A stretch of 64,000 nt of DNA from an uncultured Eubacteriales bacterium (GTDB lineage: Bacteria; Bacillota; Clostridia; Christensenellales; Aristaeellaceae), in contig URUF01000007.1 in NCBI GenBank assembly GCA_900550955.1, forward strand, positions 1-64,000. The letters are read 5' to 3'. The position numbers were made by a program, and so were the translations under genes. The notes beneath the pieces are model-generated. The model did not search any database, was not told the origin of the DNA, and saw nothing but the letters and a program-made list of their open reading frames with translations. Below are positions 8,611-15,861 of this stretch, in pieces (position 1 is the first letter of the stretch; the number at the start of each line of letters is the position of its first letter).

Positions 8611-8764
8611 GGCGGTCGCGGGCAGCTTAGCGATGCTGCTTTCGCTGGGCTTGTGCGCCCTGTGCGGCCCTTCCATGCAGTGCTGCGGGAGGAATGGCTG
8701 GGAATGCTGCTATACGCCTGAAGCAGGGAAAAACGTATATCGCCCATTTTCCTGTGGAATGTGA
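8597..8764 (+). CDS. Small cysteine-rich reading frame with signal-like N-terminus (possibly decayed gene)
   Basis: 55 codons starting at an ATG with an excellent 'gaggagg' site inside the end of the anti-sigma gene. The N-terminus looks like a signal peptide or membrane helix ('AGSLAMLLSLGLCAL'). The rest ('CCGRNGWECCYT…') is not convincing. The other two frames downstream read more like protein: one gives '…RPFHAVLREEWLGM', another '…GKTYIAHFPVECEWTLE' before a stop at about 8779. The best reading may therefore be a short secreted or lipid-anchored protein broken by one or two frameshifts. No function is assigned. Confidence 0.35.
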   Translation: MWFRKAVAGSLAMLLSLGLCALCGPSMQCCGRNGWECCYTPEAGKNVYRPFSCGM

Positions 8765-8792
8765 ATGGACGCTTGAATAACAGCGAATGCTA

Positions 8793-8826
8793 AGGCCGCC
8801 GGATGCATCCGGCGGTCAAATTTTGA
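8793..8826 (+). terminator. Intrinsic terminator after the sigma/anti-sigma unit
   Basis: A palindromic stem (ccgccggatgcatccggcgg) is followed by 'tcaaatttt'. It ends the transcript of the sigma/anti-sigma genes. Confidence 0.75.
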
Positions 8827-8859
8827 CCACTTGTGAATTTTTAGACAAAATTTTTAGAC
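8823..8859 (+). promoter_or_regulatory. Possible pckA promoter with tandem AATTTTTAGAC repeats
   Basis: TTGACC (8823-8828), 17 bp, then CAAAAT (8846-8851) is a weak sigma-A match. The 11-mer 'aatttttagac' occurs at 8836-8846 and 8849-8859, overlapping the -10 region and suggesting an operator. A leader hairpin (gggtaaag / ctttaccc, 8901-8922) follows before the start codon. Confidence 0.35.
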
Positions 8860-8981
8860 TTAGCAGGAAAAATGCAGTAAAGGGCGAATCATTGGAATTA
8901 GGGTAAAGTTGGGGCTTTACCCCAGTGCAAAACACGGCAGGCTTCTGCCATACCAAATATCAATATGGGAGGAACTTCATT

Positions 8982-10544
8982 ATGAGTCTGGATCTCTCGT
9001 ACCTGGGCATTGTAGCTTCTAAAGTTTATCGTAACCTGCCCGTTAGCGTGCTGACGGAAAAGGCCCTTGCCCGTGGCGAAGGCACCCTGAGCAACACTGG
9101 CGCGCTGGTGGTAAAGACCGGCAAATACACCGGCCGCAGTGCGAACGACAAGTTCATTGTGGACACTCCCGCCGTGCATGACGATATCGCCTGGGGCAAG
9201 GTGAACCGCCCCATCGAGAAGGAAAAGTACGACGCGATCAAGAGCAAGGTGCTGGCTTACCTGCAGAACCGTGATCTGTTTGTGTTCGACGGCTTTGCCG
9301 GCGCGGACGAGAAGTACATGAAGGGCTTCCGTATCGTGAACGAGCTGGCCAGCCAGAACCTGTTCATCCATCAGCTGCTGCGCCGCCCCACCCAGGAGCA
9401 GCTGGACGGCTTCCAGCCTGATTACACCATCATTGCCGCGCCTGGCTTCAAGTGCATTCCCGAGATCGACGGCACCCGCAGCGAAGCCGCTATCCTTGTT
9501 AACTACGAGGAAAAGATGGTGATCATTTGCGGCAGCCAGTATGCCGGCGAGATCAAGAAGAGCGTTTTCTCCGTGATGAACTATGTGCTGCCCAAGATGG
9601 GCGTGTTCCCCATGCACTGCTCCGCCAATATCGGCCATGACGGCGACAGCGCCGTGTTCTTCGGCCTGAGCGGCACCGGCAAGACCACCCTTAGCGCCGA
9701 CCCCAACCGCAAGCTTATCGGCGACGACGAGCATGGCTGGGCTGACGACAGCGTATTCAACTTCGAGGGCGGCTGCTACGCCAAGTGCATCAACCTGTCC
9801 GCGGAGAAGGAGCCCGACATTTACAACGCCATCAAGTTTGGCGCGTTGGTTGAGAACGTGGTGATGGATCCCGAAACCCGCGAGTTTGACTTTGACGACG
9901 CCTCCCTGGCCGAGAACTCCCGCGTGGGCTATCCCGTGGAGTACATCCCCAATGCCGAGCTGAGCGGCAAGAGCACCAGCGTGCCCAAGACCGTTATCTT
10001 CCTCACGGCCGACGCTTACGGCGTGCTGCCCCCCATCTCCAAGCTGGATAAGAACCAGGCTATGTACTACTTCGTATCCGGCTTCACCTCCAAGCTGGCC
10101 GGCACCGAGATCGGTATCACCTCTCCCGTGCCTACCTTCTCCACTTGCTTTGGCGAGCCCTTCCTGCCGCTGGATCCCTCCGTGTACGCCTCCATGCTGG
10201 CGGAGAAGGTTGAAAAGTCCGGCGCGAACGTATACCTGGTCAACACCGGCTGGAACGGCACCGGCAAGCGCATGAAGCTTTCCTACACCCGCGCCATGGT
10301 GACCGCCGCCCTTAACGGCAGCCTGGAGAACGCCGAGTTTGTGAAGGATCCCTACTTTGGCGTGGCCGTGCCCACCACCTGCGAGGGCGTGCCCTCCGAG
10401 CTGCTGATTCCTGCCAACACCTGGGAGGATAAGGCCGCTTACGATGCCAAGGCCAAGGAGCTGGCCAAGAGCTTTGTGGAGAACTTTAAGAAGTACACCC
10501 ATATGAGCGCTGAGGTTGTTGCCGCCGGCCCCAAGGCTGAGTGA
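8982..10544 (+). CDS. pckA: Phosphoenolpyruvate carboxykinase (ATP)
   Basis: 520 residues, normal for the ATP-dependent family. It interconverts oxaloacetate + ATP with phosphoenolpyruvate + CO2 + ADP in the cytoplasm, for gluconeogenesis or, in many anaerobes, CO2-fixing fermentation. The kinase-1a P-loop '[13 protein letters not shown]' lies at residues 228-240, followed by 'GDDEHGW' and '[10 protein letters not shown]'. 'GRSANDKF' near residue 46 is the substrate-binding region. ATG 8982 follows 'gggagga'. The codon bias (GAG, CTG, AAG, GCC) suggests high expression. It appears monocistronic: a terminator lies on each side. Confidence 0.97.
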   Translation: MSLDLSYLGIVASKVYRNLPVSVLTEKALARGEGTLSNTGALVVKTGKYTGRSANDKFIVDTPAVHDDIAWGKVNRPIEKEKYDAIKSKVLAYLQNRDLFVFDGFAGADEKYMKGFRIVNELASQNLFIHQLLRRPTQEQLDGFQPDYTIIAAPGFKCIPEIDGTRSEAAILVNYEEKMVIICGSQYAGEIKKSVFSVMNYVLPKMGVFPMHCSANIGHDGDSAVFFGLSGTGKTTLSADPNRKLIGDDEHGWADDSVFNFEGGCYAKCINLSAEKEPDIYNAIKFGALVENVVMDPETREFDFDDASLAENSRVGYPVEYIPNAELSGKSTSVPKTVIFLTADAYGVLPPISKLDKNQAMYYFVSGFTSKLAGTEIGITSPVPTFSTCFGEPFLPLDPSVYASMLAEKVEKSGANVYLVNTGWNGTGKRMKLSYTRAMVTAALNGSLENAEFVKDPYFGVAVPTTCEGVPSELLIPANTWEDKAAYDAKAKELAKSFVENFKKYTHMSAEVVAAGPKAE

Positions 10545-10565
10545 GCCTAACCGCTAAATAAAACG

Positions 10566-10606
10566 ACGGCCCGGGAGCCTGCTTTGGCAGGCCCCCGGGC
10601 CGCTTT
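10566..10606 (+). terminator. Intrinsic terminator of pckA
   Basis: A strong stem (cggcccggg…cccgggccg, inner agcctgc/ggcagg) is followed by 'ctttgc'. It sits 20 bp after the stop codon. Confidence 0.8.
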
Positions 10607-10644
10607 GCATAGGCGGACATAAGGGAAAGGAGGCGGACGGGGAG

Positions 10645-11145
10645 ATGGGACAGCTTGGCTTTTCCTATATGGGATTTGCCTTTCTGATCATGCTGATGGT
10701 ACCCAACCTGATTTGGACACGGCATAAGCCCGATGGCTATGAAGCTGCCGCGGCGCGTGAAAACCGCGTGCTGCTGGCATTTGAGTGCGTGGGAGAGGCG
10801 CTGGTGACATGCATGGCGCTGGCCTTTTCAAACCTGAATCCAAGAACGTTTGAGCCATGGACGCTTTGGCTTGTGCTGGCGGTTCTATGTATGCTCCTAT
10901 ACGAAATTTATTGGATACGGTACTTCCGTAGCGCGCACACGATGCGCGATTTTTACGCAAGCCTGCTGGGCATCCCCGTAGCGGGGGCCACGCTGCCGGT
11001 GGCGGCGTTTGCGCTGCTGGCGATTTATGGCCGGAGCCTTTGGCTGTTGCTGGCGGTAGCAATCCTTGGCGTGGGCCATATCGGCATCCATTTGCAGCAT
11101 TTGGGGGAAATTCGCATGGAAACGAAAGAGAAGGAACCGGCATAA
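10645..11145 (+). CDS. Membrane protein of unknown function, four predicted helices
   Basis: 166 residues, ATG 10645 after 'aaaggaggcgg'. I do not recognise a named family with certainty. Predicted membrane segments are near residues 5-22, 45-65, 72-92 and 112-145, the last probably two helices. Basic loops ('TRHKPDGYE', 'RYFRSAHTMRDFY') lie between, and the C-terminal tail is short and charged. It has its own terminator downstream and stands alone between pckA and the convergent alcohol dehydrogenase gene. Confidence 0.7.
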   Translation: MGQLGFSYMGFAFLIMLMVPNLIWTRHKPDGYEAAAARENRVLLAFECVGEALVTCMALAFSNLNPRTFEPWTLWLVLAVLCMLLYEIYWIRYFRSAHTMRDFYASLLGIPVAGATLPVAAFALLAIYGRSLWLLLAVAILGVGHIGIHLQHLGEIRMETKEKEPA

Positions 11146-11266
11146 TACCGTTTGTTATATCCAAGCGAACGCGCTTGCCCGCATAAAGCCTGTTAACCGC
11201 CCGGCCGCACACGATACCGTCTTTTCATACCTGAAAGAAATGCACGCGCCTCATCCGGGCAGCACA

Positions 11267-11296
11267 AAGCCAGGCGGCATCACACCGCCTGGCTTA
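11267..11296. terminator. Bidirectional terminator between convergent genes
   Basis: Stem 'aagccaggcgg…ccgcctggctt' with a short loop. It can serve the membrane protein gene (plus) and the alcohol dehydrogenase gene (minus). The rest of 11146-11358 shows nothing else. Confidence 0.7.
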
Positions 11297-11358
11297 CTTG
11301 CGTTTGCGAAACCAATATACGCCCGCTAAGGCCAACGACACTCCCCGTAAGGGAAAGG

Positions 11359-12537
11359 TCACCGGTCAAGGGCGAGGGTGTAGATGGCCTTGGCGTCGGC
11401 TACTGTAAGGGGCAGGAAGAAGCCCAGGGTGCCGCCCGCCATGTCTACGGCGCGTTCCGCCATACGGTCAAAGTCCTCGGAGCCGATATTGTTTTCCCTA
11501 AGCGTGGTGGTCAGGCCCAGGGAGCGGTAGAAGGCCTCCAGGCGGGCGATGCCCTCGGCGGCGATAGCGGCGTCATCGCCCAGGGTTTCAGGCACGTCAA
11601 ACACGCGCACGGCAAACTGCGCCAGCTTCTTAGCGCCGCCGCGGGGAAGCACATACTTCATCCAAGCGGGGAAGATGATGGCCAGGCCCGCGCCGTGGGC
11701 GATATCATAGAGCGCGCTGAGCTCGTGCTCCAACTTGTGGCTGGCCCAGTCGCCCACGCGCCCGGTTTGGAAAAGCGTGTTGTGCGCCAGGCAACCCGCC
11801 CACATGATCTCGGCGCGCGCATCGTAATCATCGGGCGTTTGCATGGCGATAGGGGCGTTGAGCACGACGGATTTGAGCGCGCCCTCGGTCATGCGGTCCA
11901 CCACGTCCACATGCTCCACCTGGGTGAAGTAGCGCTCCATCATATGAGCCATGATGTCCACGACGCCGCAGGCCGTTTGATAGGGCGGCAGGGTGAAGGT
12001 GAATTCCGGATTAAGGATGGAGAACTTGGGAAAGTTCAGGGGCGTGTTGCGGCCGCGCTTGCACTGATCCGCCTCGCGGGTAATAACGCTGGAGTTGCTC
12101 ATTTCGCTGCCGGCGGCAGGGATGGTGACCACCGTGCCCAGGGGGAGAACCTCTGTATTTTCGCCCTTGCCGGTGAACAGATCCCACACGTCGCCATCGT
12201 AGCAAGCGCCGTTAGCAATGGCTTTGGCGGTATCGATGGCGCTGCCGCCGCCTACGGCCAACACCAGCTGGATGCTTTGCTCGCGGCATATTTCAATGCC
12301 CCGGTATACCAGCGACAGGCGCGGGTTGGGCTGCACGCCGGGCAGCTCCCATACCTGGGCGTTTGCGGCGGATAGCTGGGTCATCACCTTGCTATACACG
12401 CCGGTGCGCTTGATGCTGCCCCCGCCGTATACCAGCAGCACGCGCGTGCCATAGGCGGCAACCTCCTTGGCGAGCTGGTTCAGGGAATTGCGCCCGAAAT
12501 GGATGCGCGTGGGGTTTTGAAAGGTAAAATCAATCAC
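11359..12537 (-). CDS. Iron-containing alcohol dehydrogenase (butanol dehydrogenase type)
   Basis: 392-residue group III (iron-dependent) alcohol dehydrogenase, most like NADPH-linked BdhA/YqhD enzymes that reduce aldehydes such as butyraldehyde. The nucleotide-binding 'GGGSAIDTAKAIA' is near residues 96-108. The iron ligands are supplied by 'DIMAHMMERY' (Asp and His) and 'SHKLEHELSALYDIAHG' (two His). The start is GTG 12537, with 'aaggagg' about 10 nt upstream. It has its own promoter diverging from the MATE exporter promoter. The substrate is not determinable here. Confidence 0.93.
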   Translation of the reverse strand: MIDFTFQNPTRIHFGRNSLNQLAKEVAAYGTRVLLVYGGGSIKRTGVYSKVMTQLSAANAQVWELPGVQPNPRLSLVYRGIEICREQSIQLVLAVGGGSAIDTAKAIANGACYDGDVWDLFTGKGENTEVLPLGTVVTIPAAGSEMSNSSVITREADQCKRGRNTPLNFPKFSILNPEFTFTLPPYQTACGVVDIMAHMMERYFTQVEHVDVVDRMTEGALKSVVLNAPIAMQTPDDYDARAEIMWAGCLAHNTLFQTGRVGDWASHKLEHELSALYDIAHGAGLAIIFPAWMKYVLPRGGAKKLAQFAVRVFDVPETLGDDAAIAAEGIARLEAFYRSLGLTTTLRENNIGSEDFDRMAERAVDMAGGTLGFFLPLTVADAKAIYTLALDR

Positions 12538-12574
12538 GAAAAGCAGCCTCCTTGTAGGATGAATTTCTTATCTG

Positions 12575-12603
12575 ATTGTACCACTGGTTTTGCATTTTTG
12601 AAA
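12575..12603 (-). promoter_or_regulatory. sigma-A promoter of the alcohol dehydrogenase gene
   Basis: On the minus strand TTTCAA (-35, 12598-12603), 17 bp, TACAAT (-10, 12575-12580). It is divergent from the promoter at 12618. Confidence 0.55.
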
Positions 12604-12617
12604 GCCCCAATCGTAGG

Positions 12618-12646
12618 TTGACAGCGCGTGGGTACGGGGCTATGAT
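12618..12646 (+). promoter_or_regulatory. Near-consensus sigma-A promoter of the MATE exporter gene
   Basis: TTGACA (12618-12623), exactly 17 bp, TATGAT (12641-12646). Transcription would start near 12653, leaving a ~125-nt leader before ATG 12777. I see hairpins but no riboswitch class I recognise in that leader. Confidence 0.75.
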
Positions 12647-12776
12647 GGAGAGGCTGCGGCGCGGGGGAAGCGGCGGAGGACTTGCGCGGACGGCTTGAAG
12701 CCGCCTCGCGATATGCCGGTGAAAGCGTTAAGCTTGTTCCCAATTTGAACGATGGCAGCCGGGAGTGAAAGCAAGA

Positions 12777-14165
12777 ATGCAGATTGTGCGCGAAAGAATG
12801 CGGCCGTATATGGGCTCGCGCGCGTTTTACAAAAGCGCGCTGGCGGTGATGGTGCCCGTTACCATTCAGCAGCTGATCAACAACCTGTTCAACATGATCG
12901 ATAACCTGATGGTAGGCAGCCTGGACATAGACGGCCTGGCCATGAGCGCCGTAACGGTGGCAAACCGGCCCTATACCATTTTCTTTGGCGTGTTTTTTGG
13001 CATGACGGGCGCGGCGGGGCTGCTGATCAGCCAGTATTACGGCGCGCGGGATATGAAAACCTGCCAGGGCCTGTTTTCGCTGCAAATGGTTATTGGGTTT
13101 TTCGCCTCGCTGCTGGTGGGCCTGGCGTTGGCTATTTGGCCGGAGCAGGTAATGCGCATTTTTGTGAGCGACACGCGCACGGTTGCGCTGGGCATGCAGT
13201 ACCTGCGCGTGATCTGGCTGAGCTATCTGCCGCTGGCGGTGAGCAACGTATGCATTTTTTCGCTGCGCTCCATTGGGGAAAACCGCATGAGCATGCTGGT
13301 AAGCCTGGCGGCGATGGGGGTGAACGCCTGCTGCAACTATGTGCTTATTTTTGGCAAGCTGGGCGTGCCCGCCTTGGGCGTGACCGGCGCGGCGATAGGC
13401 ACGCTGATTGCCCGCACGGTGGAAATGGCGTTTTATTTAACGCTGCTTGTGCGCGGGCGCATCGCCTTTACGCTGGACATGAAAGCGTTTTTGCGCTTGC
13501 CGCGCGGCGTGGTGAAATCCTTCGCGGTGAAGGCCGTTCCTCTGATTGCCAATGAGATTTTATGGAATGTGGGCATGAACGTGTATTTCTGGAGCTATGC
13601 GCGCCTTGACGAGGCGGCGCTGCCCGCGATTACCATTGGCGATCAATGCAGCCAGATTGCCGCGGTCATGGCGATGGGTACCTCCTCGGCCGTATCGGTG
13701 CTGATTGGGGCGGAGCTGGGCGCGGGCCGGTTGGACAAGGCGAGGGAAAACTGCAAAAAGCTTTTAACGCTTGTGGTGGGCATTGGGCTGGCGTGCGTGG
13801 CGGTATGCAGCGCGCTGGGCGTGCTTTTGCCCAATGCGTTTAAGGTTACGCCGCAGCTGCGCGCGCTGGCTACGCGCATCACGCTGGTTATGGCCGTGTT
13901 TGCGCCGTTCAGCTTTGTGTACGGCTTTTGCTTCTTTTGCATGCGCGCCGGCGGCGACACGCGCAGCGCCATGCTTTTGGACAGCGGCTATATGTGGCTG
14001 GCGCCTGTGCCGGTGAGCGTGGCCATGGCGCTGCTGCTGAAAGGGAAAATCTCCATGCCTGCGGCGGTGCTGGCGGTGCAGCTTTTGATGAACGCCAAGG
14101 TGGTTTTAGCCCTGTGGGTGCTTAAGCGCGGGAAATGGGTGCGCAATATTACGCAGGAGGCATAA
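12777..14165 (+). CDS. MATE family multidrug/cation exporter
   Basis: 462 residues with about 12 predicted membrane helices, the full length of a MATE transporter. Members export cationic drugs or metabolites in exchange for Na+ or H+. Typical features include 'PVTIQQLINNLFNMIDNLMVG' in helix 1 and its half-repeat in the second bundle, plus 'GAAGLLISQYYGARD'. Start choice: ATG 12777 lies 11 nt after 'gggag'; GTG 12765 is in frame but overlaps that site. It differs clearly in sequence from the second MATE gene at 27958, so the two are not recent duplicates. Substrate unknown. Confidence 0.9.
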   Translation: MQIVRERMRPYMGSRAFYKSALAVMVPVTIQQLINNLFNMIDNLMVGSLDIDGLAMSAVTVANRPYTIFFGVFFGMTGAAGLLISQYYGARDMKTCQGLFSLQMVIGFFASLLVGLALAIWPEQVMRIFVSDTRTVALGMQYLRVIWLSYLPLAVSNVCIFSLRSIGENRMSMLVSLAAMGVNACCNYVLIFGKLGVPALGVTGAAIGTLIARTVEMAFYLTLLVRGRIAFTLDMKAFLRLPRGVVKSFAVKAVPLIANEILWNVGMNVYFWSYARLDEAALPAITIGDQCSQIAAVMAMGTSSAVSVLIGAELGAGRLDKARENCKKLLTLVVGIGLACVAVCSALGVLLPNAFKVTPQLRALATRITLVMAVFAPFSFVYGFCFFCMRAGGDTRSAMLLDSGYMWLAPVPVSVAMALLLKGKISMPAAVLAVQLLMNAKVVLALWVLKRGKWVRNITQEA

Positions 14166-14225
14166 AGGGGAATTTTGGCGGAAGCCTGCCGGCGCCGCGC
14201 GCGGGTGTAAAACCTGCGCGCGCGC

Positions 14226-14255
14226 TTGTGCATTCCCACACTTTGGTGGTATAAT
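14226..14255 (+). promoter_or_regulatory. sigma-A promoter at the head of the housekeeping cluster
   Basis: TTGTGC (14226-14231), 18 bp, TATAAT (14250-14255). It precedes the carboxypeptidase gene, and with no terminator seen for the next 10 kb it may drive the whole downstream run. Confidence 0.65.
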
Positions 14256-14328
14256 AAACTGTTGTGATATAGCTATCTGGGTTGCTTGCCTTGATACGAA
14301 GAAACGGCTGGCGAAGGGAGGGAATGCC

Positions 14329-15828
14329 GTGCGGCGGCAATATCACGCGCGCTTGCGTTGCCTGAGCCTGTTTTTTGCCGCGATGCTAGCGTTCCTGCCT
14401 CCGTTTTGGACGGGGCGGACGGCGCTGCCCGCCGCGGCCGCCGAGCAAATTTACTATATTGAGCCAAAGCTGCCCAGCGATGTGGAGCCCTACGACCCCG
14501 AGCACCCAGAGGAGCTTACAGAGGATCAGCTATACGCCAAGTCCGCCATTTTGATTGAGGCCTCCTCCGGTGAGGTTATTTTTGAGAAGAACGCCGACGA
14601 GGTGATGTACCCCGCCTCCACAACCAAGATTTTAACCATCCTGCTGGGCATTATGATGGGCGATATGAACCAGACGGTGTATTTGTCCGAAACGGCTTTG
14701 GAGGGCTTGGATGCGGAAGCCGCGAATATGGGATTGGATGTTGGCGAGAGCATCAACTTTAGGGACCTGCTGTACGGCACCTTTGTGCGCTCCGCCAACG
14801 AGGGCGCAAACCTGATTGCCGAAACCATCAGCGGCAGCGTTTGGGAGTTTGTGAATTTGATGAACGAGGCGGCGGCCATGTACGGCTGCACGTCCACGCA
14901 CTTCGCCAACCCTAACGGCCTGCATAACGCCGATCACTACACCACGGCGCGCGATATGGCAAAGCTGGCGCAGGCGGCCATGCAGAACGAAACCTTCCGC
15001 GATATCGCAAAAACGTACACCTACTCCCTGCCGCGCAGCAACCTGCATTCCAGCCGCGTGCTTACGCACAGCTCGCGCGCCTTCTTTAACCCCAGCCTGG
15101 CTGAAAACGACGCGTATTACGAATATGCCACGGGCATCAAAACGGGCTACACGGCTGCGGCGGGCTACTGCTTTGTGGCCTCGGCGGAAAAGGACGGCGT
15201 GGAGCTGATTTCCGTGGTGTTTTACACCTCGGCCAGCGGCCGCTGGACGGACTCCAAAAAACTGCTGGAATACGGCTTTTCGCAGTTTGTGAGCATGACG
15301 CCGCAGGAATTGTACGCCCAAAACCCCATTGAGGTGGAAACCTCCGGCTTTGCCTTGGACGACGAGGGCTTTGGCAGGCTGGAGCTGCGCGTTGTGCCGC
15401 AGAGCGGCACGCGCACGGTGCACATTGTAGCCACCAAGGCGGAGATGGAGGCCATGGCGCGCAACCTGCGCCAGACGGTGCTGATTGAATACTCGCGCGA
15501 TTTTTCCGCGCCGATTGAGCAGGGCGAAACCATGGGCACCATGACCTACTACCCCAGCGACGGCGGAAGCGCCGTGGTATATAACCTGGTGGCGGGCAGG
15601 ACGATTCGCAAGCGCGAAAACGCGCCTTTAAGCCTGGAGGAGATCGAGGCTGAGGTATATGCCGACCCCAACCCGTTCCCGCCGCTTTCGGTGGAGCTGG
15701 TAATGATGATTTTGCTGCCGGTGGGCGGCGTGTTCGTAGGCTTCAGGCTGCTGATGCGGCTGTTTAGAAAAACGGGCCGGCACAAAAAAGGCCGCGTACC
15801 CAAGCCGCGCAACCGCTTCTACCGCTAA
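14329..15828 (+). CDS. D-alanyl-D-alanine carboxypeptidase (penicillin-binding protein, S11 family)
   Basis: 499 residues, GTG start after 'aagggaggg'. An N-terminal signal sequence (~residues 10-40) is followed by the S11 transpeptidase fold with all three motifs: Ser97-x-x-Lys100 ('PASTTK'), 'SAN' at 155-157 and 'KTG' at 271-273. It trims the terminal D-Ala of peptidoglycan pentapeptide outside the membrane. A PBP5/6-like C-terminal beta domain follows. A final membrane helix ('LVMMILLPVGGVFVGFRLLM') and basic tail anchor it. It resembles DacF/DacB of spore formers, but which one is not resolvable. priA follows 33 bp later. Confidence 0.93.
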   Translation: MRRQYHARLRCLSLFFAAMLAFLPPFWTGRTALPAAAAEQIYYIEPKLPSDVEPYDPEHPEELTEDQLYAKSAILIEASSGEVIFEKNADEVMYPASTTKILTILLGIMMGDMNQTVYLSETALEGLDAEAANMGLDVGESINFRDLLYGTFVRSANEGANLIAETISGSVWEFVNLMNEAAAMYGCTSTHFANPNGLHNADHYTTARDMAKLAQAAMQNETFRDIAKTYTYSLPRSNLHSSRVLTHSSRAFFNPSLAENDAYYEYATGIKTGYTAAAGYCFVASAEKDGVELISVVFYTSASGRWTDSKKLLEYGFSQFVSMTPQELYAQNPIEVETSGFALDDEGFGRLELRVVPQSGTRTVHIVATKAEMEAMARNLRQTVLIEYSRDFSAPIEQGETMGTMTYYPSDGGSAVVYNLVAGRTIRKRENAPLSLEEIEAEVYADPNPFPPLSVELVMMILLPVGGVFVGFRLLMRLFRKTGRHKKGRVPKPRNRFYR

Positions 15829-15861
15829 ACGCGCATTGGAAGCATGGAAAGGAGGAAGGGC

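Noticed and set aside
8898..10502. A 534-codon minus-strand frame opposite pckA
   Set aside because: It is the antisense of a highly biased codon pattern; the product is His/Gly/Val-rich and has no start signal. pckA is certain.
12647..12776. A known riboswitch before the MATE gene
   Set aside because: I could not match the conserved cores of guanidine, PRPP/ppGpp or Mn2+ riboswitches, so none is called.
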